From JBHOQS01 sp042408875 (GTDB lineage: Bacteria > Chloroflexota > UBA11872 > JBHOQS01): a stretch of DNA of 64,000 nt. The position numbers were made by a program, and so were the translations under genes. Location of the stretch: contig JBHOQS010000022.1 of assembly GCA_042408875.1 (NCBI GenBank), positions 310,001 to 374,000 on the forward strand. Reading direction: 5' to 3'. The notes under the pieces were generated by a model. The model ran no database searches and was not told the DNA's origin. It was given only the letters and a program-made list of their open reading frames with translations. Positions 8,385 through 16,715 of the stretch are shown one piece after another; position 1 is the first letter of the stretch, and the number at the start of each line of letters is the position of its first letter.

Positions 8385-10508
8385 TTATGCAGGACGTGGC
8401 GGGATCAGGTAGAGCACGAAGTGTGGCTGCCCGTCGACGTCGAACTGCTTCTCGATCCCGTCGGGGTACCAGCGACGAAGCTGCGCCAGCCCGTCTCGAT
8501 CGGCCGGGTGCATGATCACCAGACGCGGGCGCGGTGGAGCGTCGCTCCGCCGGATATCCTCGATCCGTCCGAGCAGGTTGCTCCAGCGCGGGTCACCCAT
8601 CTGGAAGCCCACCAGCCGGTAGTCAACCCAGTGCGGCCAGGTCTCGATGTAAACATCCGCAGTCGAGCCGAACGCCGCGACGAACCCGCTGGCCGCGCGC
8701 GCCACGTCCGAGGTCTTCTGCGAGGCGCGCCGATACTGTGGGCCGTAGGCCTCGAAGTACCAGCGCACGTTTGCGAGCAGCGCCACGAGCATGAGGAGGG
8801 CTAGACCGCCGGCGGCCAGACGGCGCCACAGCGCTGCCGGCTCCCGCGCAAACGCCCGCCAGGCCAGCGCTGCCGGGATTGCCGGGAACAGAAAGAGCAC
8901 TGGCATCACTGTGCTCGCCCGCACCGCACTGGGGTTCTCCTGCGGGAAAGCGAAGTTCAGCGTTGACGGCAGCATAAGCAGCAGGTAGGCGATCAGCGCG
9001 GCTGCGTTCACCCCTTGGTGCACCCGCCAGAGCAGGTAGAACGCGCCCAGCGCCGCCAGCCCTGCACTGACCGGATCCAGGAAGGGGTCGCCCGGCACGT
9101 TAGTGACCCAGGCGATGTCCCCTTTCCAGTGCGCCATGAGCAGGCTGTTGCGCAGGTTGCTCACAAAGAGTTCGGGCAGGCTCCCCTGAACTGGGCGCTC
9201 CAGCCCGCTCATACGCGTCAGGGCACGATACCAGAAGCTCTCAGGATACTCGATCATGTACCGGCCGAGCGGGACGAACACGGCCAGCGCCACCACGGCT
9301 GTTATCACGAGCCCGGCCAGCGGCGCGACGGCCAGCGCCCTGCGGCGCAGCCAGAGCTGTCTCAAGATGGCCAGGAGCACCAGTACCGCCACGACGACCG
9401 GCAGGACACGCAGAGAGGTATACACGTACAGGCTCGTTCCTAGCGCCAGGCCGCACAGGATGAAGTCATTGCGCCGGCCATACTTGAGCGCCTGCACCAG
9501 GAAGAGGAGCGTGAGCCCGACGAACAGGGGCGTCCAGCCGGCGCGCAGGCCCCAGCGGCCGATGGTGATCGCCCACTTCGAGATGGCCAGAAAAAAGGCC
9601 GCGAAGAACGCTACCTCACGGCCGTAGCACTCTCTGGCCAGCAGGTAGGCCACCGGCACCGCCAGGATGCTGCCGGCGGCAACGACCAGCTTCAGTGTGA
9701 GGAACGTGAAGGGGAGCCACTTCAGCGCCAGCGCAGTGGTCCAGAACAGAAGTGCCTCGCGCCCGGTGTTGCGCGGGGAGAAAACCATGTGGTGGCCGGC
9801 AAGGATGTCCCGAATATCGAGGATGTTCTCAGCATGGTCACTCGTCATCTCTGCTGGGACCGCGTCCAGCCGGTACAGCCGCAGAAACGCTGCCAGGGCA
9901 GTCAGTGTGAGCAGTGCAAGGAGCTCACCGGAGATATGGAGGCGCAATTCTCGCATGCCGGCGAGGCGTCCCGGCAGCATACGCAGCCAGAAGAGCAAGC
10001 GCAGGTCGGGTGGGGTGCCCTCCCAGAGCCCGCGGCAGAGCAGCCAGATCCCGCCCAGCCAGAGAAGCGCCGCGCCGGCCGAGAGGTCATTGCCGCTGCT
10101 GAGCGGGTAGGCAGCCGCAAGCAGCAGAAGTCCGGCTGCCATACTGCCAGGTCGTAGGCCGGCCAGCCGTAGTGCTGTTACTCCCGGCCAGTGGTCCAGG
10201 GTGGCCGGGCGAGCAGCGAAGAGCGCCTGCGCAAAGAGCAGGAGGGCCGCGGTATAGAGGGCCAGCGCATCAAGGCGCAGTTGCGGCGGCGAGACAGCAC
10301 GCTGGGCCAGCGCGGCGCAGAGAAGCGCGCCAGCGAGCGCGAGCGTCGCCTGGGTTGGCAGCGCCTCCAGGCGCGGGCGAGCGCTGGCGCGGCGCCGACG
10401 CTTCGTCACGTCCCATGGCGGCGCGTCGCCCAGATCGATGACCTCTTCTGGCGCAGCAACTCGTAGTGAAGGATGGAACACAGCGCTCCCTGCTCCCTGC
10501 TGATACAT
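8385..10508 (-). CDS. GT39-like polytopic membrane glycosyltransferase
   Basis: A 707-residue membrane protein. About 50 residues of cytosolic N-terminus are followed by hydrophobic helices (roughly 50-160), a charged segment, and then a typical PMT/ArnT-like core: the first loop contains MTSDHAENILD and FSPRNTGREALLFW, where the Asp/Glu pair in such enzymes binds the lipid-linked donor, followed by many helices. The soluble C-terminal domain (about the last 140 residues) carries TADVYIETWPHWVDYRLVGF. It would transfer a sugar from a polyprenyl-phosphate carrier outside the membrane; acceptor and sugar are unknown. Convergent with fmt and divergent from the SAM hydroxide adenosyltransferase gene. 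Confidence 0.85.
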   Translation of the reverse strand: MYQQGAGSAVFHPSLRVAAPEEVIDLGDAPPWDVTKRRRRASARPRLEALPTQATLALAGALLCAALAQRAVSPPQLRLDALALYTAALLLFAQALFAARPATLDHWPGVTALRLAGLRPGSMAAGLLLLAAAYPLSSGNDLSAGAALLWLGGIWLLCRGLWEGTPPDLRLLFWLRMLPGRLAGMRELRLHISGELLALLTLTALAAFLRLYRLDAVPAEMTSDHAENILDIRDILAGHHMVFSPRNTGREALLFWTTALALKWLPFTFLTLKLVVAAGSILAVPVAYLLARECYGREVAFFAAFFLAISKWAITIGRWGLRAGWTPLFVGLTLLFLVQALKYGRRNDFILCGLALGTSLYVYTSLRVLPVVVAVLVLLAILRQLWLRRRALAVAPLAGLVITAVVALAVFVPLGRYMIEYPESFWYRALTRMSGLERPVQGSLPELFVSNLRNSLLMAHWKGDIAWVTNVPGDPFLDPVSAGLAALGAFYLLWRVHQGVNAAALIAYLLLMLPSTLNFAFPQENPSAVRASTVMPVLFLFPAIPAALAWRAFAREPAALWRRLAAGGLALLMLVALLANVRWYFEAYGPQYRRASQKTSDVARAASGFVAAFGSTADVYIETWPHWVDYRLVGFQMGDPRWSNLLGRIEDIRRSDAPPRPRLVIMHPADRDGLAQLRRWYPDGIEKQFDVDGQPHFVLYLIPPRPA

Positions 10509-10655
10509 ACCTCGCTGAAGTTACAGCCGCACGCTCTACTCCCATTGCCGTGAACGCATCGTCGAGAAAGCATTGTACCGGATGCCGGCGCGCAGGGAGG
10601 ACGGTGCAGACGAAAAGTCCTGTCTGGGTGGTCCTGAGATGGTATCATCGGGGGT

Positions 10656-11471
10656 GTGAGCGTGCACCCGATCCCACTCGTCACACTGATCACCGACTTC
10701 GGCACAGCTGACGGCTACGCCGGGGCGATGAAGGGTGTCCTGCTGTCCCTCAACCGGCAGGTCACTGTCGTCGACATCACGCACGATGTGCCCCCGCAGG
10801 ACGTCGCTGCCGGCGCCTTCACTGCGCTGGTGGCATGCCCGTACTATCCGCCTGGGACAGTGCATATCCTTGTGGTTGATCCCGGCGTGGGCAGCGAACG
10901 GCGCATCCTGGCTGCCCAGATCGGTGAATGGTGGTTCATCGCGCCGGACAACGGTTTGCTAACGCATCTGATGGACAGGCACCAGGTCGCTGCGGTGTAC
11001 GCGCTGACTGAGCCGCGCTTCTGGCGGCCGGTGGTCAGCAACACGTTCCACGGCCGGGACATCATGGCTCCGGTTGCCGCGCACCTCACGCTCGGCGTCG
11101 CTGCCGAAGCGCTGGGGCCGCAGGTCGATGCCGCAACACTGGTACGCCTCCCTCTGGCTCCGCCGCAGGCTGGCCCGAACCGGCTGTGCGGCAGTGTGAT
11201 CCACGTGGACCGGTTTGGCAACCTGATCTCCAATCTGCCTGGCGCGTGGCTGCAGCAAGCCCCGCCGGCGCCGGCCACTGTATGGATCAAGCCCCCCGGC
11301 TGCGCGGTGCCACTCCAGCGCACCTACGCAGACGTTGAGCCGGGGCAGGCGCTGGCGCTGGTCGATAGCGCAGGGCTTCTTGAGGTAGCGGTGCGCAATG
11401 GGAGCGCCGCGGCAGCTCTACGTGCCGGACGAGGCGCTACAATAGAAGTGCGCTGGGAAGACGTGCGCTGA
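10656..11471 (+). CDS. SAM hydroxide adenosyltransferase (DUF62/SAM hydrolase)
   Basis: A 271-residue member of the DUF62 family, which splits S-adenosylmethionine with water into adenosine and methionine and is related to the fluorinase/chlorinase enzymes. It shows LITDFGTADGYAGAMKG at the N-terminus, VVDPGVGSERR with Asp75 and Arg82/83, and NTFHGRDIMAP with His132, matching the Asp-Arg-His triad of hydroxide enzymes. The loop that distinguishes halogenases is not evident. Start is GTG 10656; the preceding 147 bp are shared with the divergent glycosyltransferase. The nicotinamidase gene begins 95 bp downstream on the same strand. Confidence 0.93.
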   Translation: MSVHPIPLVTLITDFGTADGYAGAMKGVLLSLNRQVTVVDITHDVPPQDVAAGAFTALVACPYYPPGTVHILVVDPGVGSERRILAAQIGEWWFIAPDNGLLTHLMDRHQVAAVYALTEPRFWRPVVSNTFHGRDIMAPVAAHLTLGVAAEALGPQVDAATLVRLPLAPPQAGPNRLCGSVIHVDRFGNLISNLPGAWLQQAPPAPATVWIKPPGCAVPLQRTYADVEPGQALALVDSAGLLEVAVRNGSAAAALRAGRGATIEVRWEDVR

Positions 11472-11566
11472 GAGGCGCACGGGGTCCAGCCGGAGTGCAG
11501 TAGGAGCGAACGGTACCGCATTGGAAGCAGGGCGGCTGCTGTACCTGCCGCTCAGGGAGGGGCCCT

Positions 11567-12172
11567 ATGCCAGAAGAGGCGCTTATCATCGTCGACGTCC
11601 AGAACGACTTCTGCCCCGGCGGCGCGCTGCCTGTGCCCGAGGGGGACAAGGTTGTGCCGGTGCTGAACGAGTACAGCCGCCGAATGAAAGCCCGCGGCGC
11701 GGCTATCTTCGCCTCACGAGATTGGCACCCCCAGCAGACCAAGCACTTCAAGGAGTTCGGTGGGGTCTGGCCGCCGCACTGCGTACAGGGCACCAAGGGG
11801 GCGGAGTTCCATCCTGACCTGCGGCTGCCGGAGGGCACTATAGTTGTCTCCAAGGGCATGGACCCGGAGCAGGATGCCTACTCGGCATTCCAGGCCGTCA
11901 CTCCAGATGGCACGCCGCTGGCCGAGGCGCTGCGGCGTCTGGGCGTCAAGCATGTCTACGTGGGCGGCTTGGCCACCGACTACTGCGTGAAAGCGACCAC
12001 CCTGGATGCGCTGAAAGCTGGCTTCAAGGCCACGTTGCTGGTCGATGCCAGCCGGGGGGTGAACGTGCAGCCGCATGACTCCGAAGAGGCGATCGAGGAG
12101 ATGGTCCGGGCCGGCGCCGATGTGGCGACACTGGAGCGTGTGCCGGCGGAGACAGCCGGTGCAGCGCGCTAA
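11567..12172 (+). CDS. pncA: Nicotinamidase
   Basis: Hydrolyses nicotinamide to nicotinate in NAD salvage. The 201-residue isochorismatase-fold protein has the catalytic triad Asp10 (IIVDVQNDF), Lys96 (SKGMD) and Cys140 (GLATDYCVKATTLDA), and metal ligands Asp52, His54, His60 and His71. The GLATDYCV stretch is diagnostic of nicotinamidases within the family. Start ATG 11567 has AGGGAGG just upstream. The converging SRP RNA transcript ends 35 bp after this stop codon at the hairpin 12207-12236. Confidence 0.96.
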   Translation: MPEEALIIVDVQNDFCPGGALPVPEGDKVVPVLNEYSRRMKARGAAIFASRDWHPQQTKHFKEFGGVWPPHCVQGTKGAEFHPDLRLPEGTIVVSKGMDPEQDAYSAFQAVTPDGTPLAEALRRLGVKHVYVGGLATDYCVKATTLDALKAGFKATLLVDASRGVNVQPHDSEEAIEEMVRAGADVATLERVPAETAGAAR

Positions 12173-12206
12173 GATTATTAAAGAAGACTTAAAGCTTAGG
12201 AACATC

Positions 12207-12236
12207 AAAAGGGGGCAGGCCTGGAGGCCTGCCCCC
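12207..12236 (-). terminator. Intrinsic terminator of the SRP RNA gene
   Basis: A perfect 11-bp stem (GGGGGCAGGCC with GGCCTGCCCCC) around a 4-nt loop, followed on the minus strand by TTTT. The plus-strand side has no T-tract, so it serves the SRP RNA. Confidence 0.85.
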
Positions 12237-12249
12237 GTGCTCGTTGTCT

Positions 12250-12522
12250 GTTGGCCGTGCACCCTCCGTCGAGGCAGGTCCAACGCCATGCCCGCGCCCG
12301 GCAGCTCCGACCAGGCTCCCCTGCGGCACCCAGGGCGCACCGCTTACCGTTGCTTCCTTCCGGACCTGGCGGGGTTCACGGGGCCCTGCCGCGCAGGACC
12401 CAATCATCAACGCTACCGAACGAAGGCAGAATCGCCAGCCTTACCCCTCGGGAAGGGAATTCCGTCCCGCTAGAGCGGATTGCGGGTACAGGGCACCGCT
12501 GGTTCCCCACCTAGCACGGCCA
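12250..12522 (-). ncRNA. ffs: Signal recognition particle RNA, large bacterial type
   Basis: The minus strand carries the SRP RNA domain IV core CAGGTCCGGAAGGAAGCA (12344-12371 region) between arms starting GGGTCCTGCGCGGC and GGTGCCGCAGGGGAGCC. Upstream are the Alu-domain signatures of Bacillus-type 6S scRNA: CCGTGCTAGGTGGGGA, GGTGCCCTGTACCCGCAATC and a GTTGATGATTGGGTCC segment. The ends pair: GCCGTGC at 12514-12520 with GCACGGC at 12254-12260 (helix 5). The length of about 270 nt is therefore the large type, not the 4.5S type. It has its own promoter (12529-12557) and terminator (12207-12236). With Ffh it targets nascent membrane proteins. The exact ends are estimates. Confidence 0.93.
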
Positions 12523-12528
12523 TCAAGA

Positions 12529-12557
12529 ATCGTAGCCCACGGCAGCGGCGACGTCAA
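12529..12557 (-). promoter_or_regulatory. Promoter of the SRP RNA gene
   Basis: Minus strand: TTGACG, exactly 17 bp, TACGAT, with the first SRP RNA helix starting about 9 nt after the -10 box. Confidence 0.8.
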
Positions 12558-12715
12558 CCCGACCAGGACCGGCAGCGCCAGCCTGACCCGGTACATTGTC
12601 CTGACGCGGCGACACCAGACCCGCTGCTCAGTCGTTCTGAGCCCAGGAGGCAGCCAGGGTACAATACAGGCGAGGGGAGTACGCAGAGCGCACGTGCGCT
12701 GCGGGAGGCGGTGGC

Positions 12716-13021
12716 GTGGCTACGAACGTGACGTACATCGACGATGAGCGTCGACCTATTGTTCCTCTGGAGAGTTTCGCGCGGGTAGGGACACTCTTCC
12801 ACGATATCGCCTATCGCCAGCTCTATGTCGTTGTCGGTCAGGAGCCGGGCGGTGTCTATGTCGTGCGCCGCTTTGGCGATCCTACCGGACGCACCGTCCG
12901 GTTCCCCGGCAGCAAGCAGGTGCGGCCGTGCAGCGGAGAGCACCGGCGGCTGGTGGCCGGGTGGCTTCCATTCCTGAACATCACGTCACGTGAGCGCTCG
13001 GTGGGCGATGTCGTGGCCTAG
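12716..13021 (+). CDS. Hypothetical protein, 101 residues
   Basis: I do not recognise a family. The product begins MATNVTYIDDERRPIVPL and is predicted to be soluble, rich in beta-strand (LYVVVGQEPGGVYVVRRF), with a basic, Cys-containing C-terminal third. Start GTG 12716 has GGGAGG 7 bp upstream, and a TACAAT box lies at 12660-12665 without a clear -35. The gene overlaps the start of the alkyladenine glycosylase gene by 14 bp in another frame, which suggests coupled translation. Confidence 0.65.
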   Translation: MATNVTYIDDERRPIVPLESFARVGTLFHDIAYRQLYVVVGQEPGGVYVVRRFGDPTGRTVRFPGSKQVRPCSGEHRRLVAGWLPFLNITSRERSVGDVVA

Positions 13022-13658
13022 GCTTCCACGGGAGTTCTTCGACCGGCCCACCCTCCAGGTCGCTCGCGATCTGCTTGGTTGTTACCTGGTCCATGAGTCT
13101 CCGCATGGGCGTCGCGCCGGGCGGATCGTCGAGACAGAGGCGTATGTTGGCCCGGAGGATCGTGCCTCGCATGCATGGCGCGGGCTCACCCCACGCACCC
13201 GCATCATGTTTGGCCCGCCCGGGTTCGCCTATGTGTACCTTATCTACGGGATGCACTGTTGCTTCAACATTGTGACGGAGCGAGCCGGCTATCCAGCGGC
13301 AGTGTTAATCCGGGCGCTGGAGCCGGCTGAGGGGATCCCTGCGGGGGTCTCGCCCAGCGGGCCTGGCCGTGTGTGCCGTGCACTGGGCATCACTCGCCAG
13401 CACAATGGAGTTGACCTTACCTGCGGCCCGCTCTTCCTGGAAGACCGTGGTGAGCGCGTCGCGCCGGAGGACATCGTGCAGGCACCGCGTGTCGGTGTGG
13501 CCTACGCTGGCGAGTGGGCATCCCGCCCGTGGCGGTTCTATGCACGCTCAAGCAGGTGGGTGTCGGTGCGCGGCTCGGCGCCGGGCCCGTCTGCCAGGGA
13601 AGCGCTGCCGTCCTCATCCTGCGCAGCCGGTTCTTCCGGCGCGCCGAGTGCGAGATAG
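13008..13658 (+). CDS. DNA-3-methyladenine glycosylase (AAG/MPG family)
   Basis: Excises alkylated and deaminated purines in base excision repair. The sequence LPREFFDRPTLQVARDLLG opens the family; the active site is RIVETEAYVGPEDRASHA (catalytic Glu44 and intercalating Tyr46 by analogy with human AAG Glu125/Tyr127), followed by FAYVYLIYGMHCCFNIVT and PGRVCRALGI. ATG 13008 is preferred over GTG 12990 because little family sequence precedes it. The last 30 residues after WRFYARSSRWVS are not family-like and are encoded in DNA that also encodes the C-terminus of the opposite-strand membrane protein. The gene probably once ended near 13570. Confidence 0.92.
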   Translation: MSWPRLPREFFDRPTLQVARDLLGCYLVHESPHGRRAGRIVETEAYVGPEDRASHAWRGLTPRTRIMFGPPGFAYVYLIYGMHCCFNIVTERAGYPAAVLIRALEPAEGIPAGVSPSGPGRVCRALGITRQHNGVDLTCGPLFLEDRGERVAPEDIVQAPRVGVAYAGEWASRPWRFYARSSRWVSVRGSAPGPSAREALPSSSCAAGSSGAPSAR

Positions 13659-13801
13659 AGTGCTGCGGCAATCAGCCCGGCCAGCGCGAGAACCAGCGTC
13701 CACCCCACCGCCCGGGTGGCGAGTTCGACGATGAGACCGACCAGCGCACCGCCGGCAAGGCCAATGACCAGGGTCGCCGCGCCAACAATGATGCTCCGCA
13801 T
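13538..13801 (-). CDS. Small two-helix membrane protein
   Basis: ATG 13801 has GGAGGAA just upstream and gives 87 residues: two hydrophobic helices (about 4-27 and 32-52, with a small-residue-rich GLAGGALVGLIVEL) and an acidic, probably cytosolic tail. No family recognised. The tail overlaps the 3' end of the convergent glycosylase gene by 121 bp. The hydrophobic part lies outside the overlap and is unlikely to arise by chance together with a good ribosome-binding site, so I consider the gene real. Confidence 0.55.
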   Translation of the reverse strand: MRSIIVGAATLVIGLAGGALVGLIVELATRAVGWTLVLALAGLIAAALYLALGAPEEPAAQDEDGSASLADGPGAEPRTDTHLLERA

Positions 13802-13889
13802 GGCGCCTTCCTCCACGCTCAGAAACCCTCGCGCTGAGCCAGGCGAAGACCGTATTTTGATCGCCTGATACTTCTATACCATACCATGT

Positions 13890-14879
13890 TCACGCCGCAG
13901 CCGGGTCATCCGGCTGCGCGGTGGAGCGCACGCTGGCCTGCTCTGGGGCGGGCTCGGCGGCGAGTGCCGGCAGCGGCTGCCGGGCCGGCTGTTCCACAGG
14001 GGTCATGGTGACGCTGGTCGGCGAAGCGGGCACAGGCTGCAGGCGGCTACTGGTCAGGGCGAGGTCGGCAGCAGCCAGCAGGGCGTACCCGACATGGAGG
14101 AGCACAGTGCCTGCCAGCGAGAGGGCCATAATCCGCAGGACCGACGCCGGCGTCAGCGGGACCCCGGCGCGGAGCGCGGCCAGCACCAGACCACTGGTGG
14201 CCACCAGCGCGAGCGGCGAGAGCAGGTGCCAGCCAGTGTTCCACAGCGCGCCGCGCCCGGCGTATCCCAGGAAGCGATGGGCGAGGCCGGGGGCATGTTG
14301 CAGTGCTAGCTGGAAGTGCTGCCAGGCGCTGGTGAACGGGCGCCTTCTGCTCCGGCGCCGGCGGGCCGGACCGGCAAGCGCAGGCCAGCGGGAGAGCACG
14401 AGCGCGCGCGTTACCCAGGCAGCGTACCCGCCCCAGGCGAGGGCGAGCACACCAGTCAGTGGCACTGCCAGCACCAGGGCATCGACCAGTGCCGGCAGGA
14501 GCCGCGCGGAGAGCGGCGCTGGTCCAGGTCCAGCGGAGGCGTGGCGGGCGGCGAGGACGCTAGTGAGGGCGAGGGCGACCGAGAGACCTGCCAGCACGGC
14601 GAGGCGCACCCCGCAGCTATAGGCTCGCTCCACCGGTGCCCGTGGCGGCTGCCGGCCGCGGGTGGCCGACAGCCGTAGCGCGATCCAGGTTGGCCCGGCC
14701 CATAGCAGAGCGAGCCACACCCAGTCAGGGAGCGGACACAGCCCTCCTATTCGCGCTGCCGGCAGCGCGGCAGTGTGCCACGCCCACACGGCCAGGGGGG
14801 CAAGTGACAGGATCCACCCCTCAGCGGCCAGCCCCCACACCGAATACACCGAATACGGCGAAGCTTCACGGCGCTCCAT
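13890..14879 (-). CDS. Polytopic membrane protein of unknown function
   Basis: A 329-residue protein with about six to seven hydrophobic segments (near residues 17-37, 48-65, 90-110, 126-150, 205-225 and 235-270), an arginine-rich cytosolic loop (ARRRRSRRRP, around 170) and a Pro/Ala-rich tail of about 60 residues. No named family is recognised. A central segment (WQHFQLALQHAPG to WNTGWHLLSPLALV) has the look of a transporter or assembly-factor core but lacks diagnostic motifs. The N-terminal PYSVYSVW is encoded by a short in-frame DNA duplication. It may be transcribed downstream of the 66-residue gene and the DinB-like gene. Confidence 0.65.
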   Translation of the reverse strand: MERREASPYSVYSVWGLAAEGWILSLAPLAVWAWHTAALPAARIGGLCPLPDWVWLALLWAGPTWIALRLSATRGRQPPRAPVERAYSCGVRLAVLAGLSVALALTSVLAARHASAGPGPAPLSARLLPALVDALVLAVPLTGVLALAWGGYAAWVTRALVLSRWPALAGPARRRRSRRRPFTSAWQHFQLALQHAPGLAHRFLGYAGRGALWNTGWHLLSPLALVATSGLVLAALRAGVPLTPASVLRIMALSLAGTVLLHVGYALLAAADLALTSSRLQPVPASPTSVTMTPVEQPARQPLPALAAEPAPEQASVRSTAQPDDPAAA

Positions 14880-14932
14880 CGCTGTCCCTCCCTTGGGTTG
14901 CCCAGCGTGGCGGCCTTGCCGCGTCGTAGCTC

Positions 14933-15133
14933 CTAGTCCTCTGCTGGCGGCGCGCAGAGCATGCGCAGGCGCGCTATGACACGGTCACAGCCTTCCCGGA
15001 CGCCGGCCACAATGTGCTCGGCCTTCTCCAGGTCGCTGGCCAGGCCGTCGAGGCCGGCGTAGCGCAGATGAAGCTGGAGCGCCTCAAGCAGCCGGCAGAG
15101 GCTATACGGGTCCAGATACGGGTCGCGTTTCAC
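14933..15133 (-). CDS. Hypothetical helical protein, 66 residues
   Basis: Begins MKRDPYLDPYSLCRLLEALQ and is predicted all-helical, with heptad-like spacing of leucines. No family recognised. It starts 20 bp after the DinB-like gene on the same strand and is probably co-transcribed with it. Short, so moderate confidence. Confidence 0.5.
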   Translation of the reverse strand: MKRDPYLDPYSLCRLLEALQLHLRYAGLDGLASDLEKAEHIVAGVREGCDRVIARLRMLCAPPAED

Positions 15134-15153
15134 CTGCGAATCTCACGCGCCAG

Positions 15154-15669
15154 CTAATCGGGAAAGCCATCCAGCATGGTGATGTAGACGATCTGGCCGG
15201 TGTGATAAGCCACATGCTCGATCAAGTGCTGGATCACCCATTCGACCGTCACTTCGCGGCCGCTACGGCTGCGCCGCACCTCCTGGAGCTGCTCATCCTT
15301 GAGCCCGGCCATGAACGACATGATCCGCTGGTACTGCTCGGCCAGATCGCGAAGATAGGCCTCTGCAGCGACGCCCGACCGCGGGCGCTCGGGCCGAGAG
15401 CGCGCCGCCTGAAGTGGGGGCGTGCCGGTCGGCGGAGCTTGCTGGAGCAAGACCTGTTCCAGCCAGTTGCGCTCGGCTGCGATTACATGGTCGGTAATGG
15501 CGCCGATCGAGTCAGTCTCGCTCGATGGCTTCCAGTCCATCTCTGCTGCGTAGAAGCACTCGACGGTGCGCCAGAACGTGCGGTGCACATCCCGGAAGAA
15601 ACGCATAAGGCTCTGCACCACCGGGCCGGCTTCCTCGGGGATGGGAACGTCGGGTAGTTTAACCGGCAT
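15154..15669 (-). CDS. DinB-like four-helix-bundle protein
   Basis: A 171-residue protein of the DinB/YfiT-like putative metal-dependent hydrolase superfamily. The three-His metal site pattern is present: one histidine in ITDHVIAAERNWL (helix 2) and two in HLIEHVAYHTGQI (last helix). Related enzymes include mycothiol- and bacillithiol-dependent transferases, so a thiol transferase or detoxification role is possible but not shown. Transcribed ahead of the 66-residue gene; divergent from the DUF309 gene. Confidence 0.8.
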   Translation of the reverse strand: MPVKLPDVPIPEEAGPVVQSLMRFFRDVHRTFWRTVECFYAAEMDWKPSSETDSIGAITDHVIAAERNWLEQVLLQQAPPTGTPPLQAARSRPERPRSGVAAEAYLRDLAEQYQRIMSFMAGLKDEQLQEVRRSRSGREVTVEWVIQHLIEHVAYHTGQIVYITMLDGFPD

Positions 15670-15857
15670 GAGCCACCTCCAGACACAGGCGTGTCAGACG
15701 CAGGTGTGATAGACTGCAACTGCCGGAGGACGAGCCCTGCGCTTCCGGCTCTCCTCTGCAGCATACCACACCGCCGGGGCTCGCGGGCGATCACAGGCCA
15801 CGCGTTGCAGCGAGCGCACCGGGGCGCAGGGCACAGTCGCCAGGGAGTGCAGAGACC

Positions 15858-16379
15858 GTGGAGCAGTACAGCCGGGGGAGCGACGAACGGACAGCGGATG
15901 CCGCTCGCCGCGCCCTGTTACCGCCCGTGCGCAAGCGGCCGGGACCGTACTTCACGACACGGTGCACCGAGCCCCCGCCCGATGCCCTGCATAAGGCCAT
16001 TGAAGAGTTCAACGCCGGACTCTATTTTGAGCAGCATGAGACGCTCGAACTGCTCTGGCGCGCCGAGGCCGATGATGTGCGCTACCTTTACCAAGGCATT
16101 CTCCTCGTCGGCGTGGGGCTCTACCACCTGCAGCGGGGCAACCGTCGCGGCGCAACGCTCAAGCTCTCGCAAGGCATCGACAAGCTCCGCTGGTTCGCTC
16201 CGGTCTGCCAGGGTATCGATGTGGCGCACCTCCTTGAGGCCGCACAGCGTTGCCTCGGGTGCCTCTCCTCAGCCTCCGCTGCTGGCCCGTCCGGCGGTCC
16301 TCTGGCACTGCCGGGACAGCTCCCCCCCTGTTGCCATATTCGCGTGCGCTGGGCCGCCTCGCCGGGCAGGGAGGAGTGA
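15858..16379 (+). CDS. DUF309 family protein
   Basis: A 173-residue protein. The DUF309 core is clear: AIEEFNAGLYFEQHETLELLWR followed by YLYQGILLVGVGLYHLQRGN and the Lys-rich amphipathic segment LKLSQGIDKL. The Glu-x2-His in FEQHE is characteristic. The domain is helical and its function is unknown. The last 35 residues after CLGCL are Pro/Ser-rich and probably not part of the fold. Start GTG 15858; a later start would remove little. Confidence 0.8.
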   Translation: MEQYSRGSDERTADAARRALLPPVRKRPGPYFTTRCTEPPPDALHKAIEEFNAGLYFEQHETLELLWRAEADDVRYLYQGILLVGVGLYHLQRGNRRGATLKLSQGIDKLRWFAPVCQGIDVAHLLEAAQRCLGCLSSASAAGPSGGPLALPGQLPPCCHIRVRWAASPGREE

Positions 16380-16704
16380 CGCCACTGTATGAGGCGGTAG
16401 AACGTCGTGTGTGGACGAAATCGCCCGCGGTAAGGGCTAGGCGCTGGCAGTGCTGCTCCTGATGGTGCAGCATGAGCGGTGCCCGCTCGCGGCGCGGGAT
16501 CGCGACCAGTATATCAGCAGCTTGGGGCCTGCCCGATGCGCTGGACGCGCTAGAGCATGATTTAGGTTACTTTACTTTGGTATCATGCTTTCTGACCGTG
16601 TTTTCGATATCGCCAAGCGGCCAGATGATAGGCACCGCAAACCAAGCTGTTTTTGAACACGCTGCACGGCTCCGGAAGATTCGCGCCCGGCAGGCGTTGC
16701 CAGA
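16380..16704. other. Non-coding stretch before the GT2 gene
   Basis: No supported gene. The right half is less GC-rich than its surroundings and leads into the TATAAT box at 16705. Confidence 0.6.
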
Positions 16705-16710
16705 TATAAT
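16705..16710 (+). promoter_or_regulatory. Consensus -10 box, possible leaderless transcript
   Basis: TATAAT lies 5 bp before ATG 16716, so transcription would begin at or next to the start codon. No good -35 is visible 16-18 bp upstream. Confidence 0.45.
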
Positions 16711-16715
16711 GCCGT

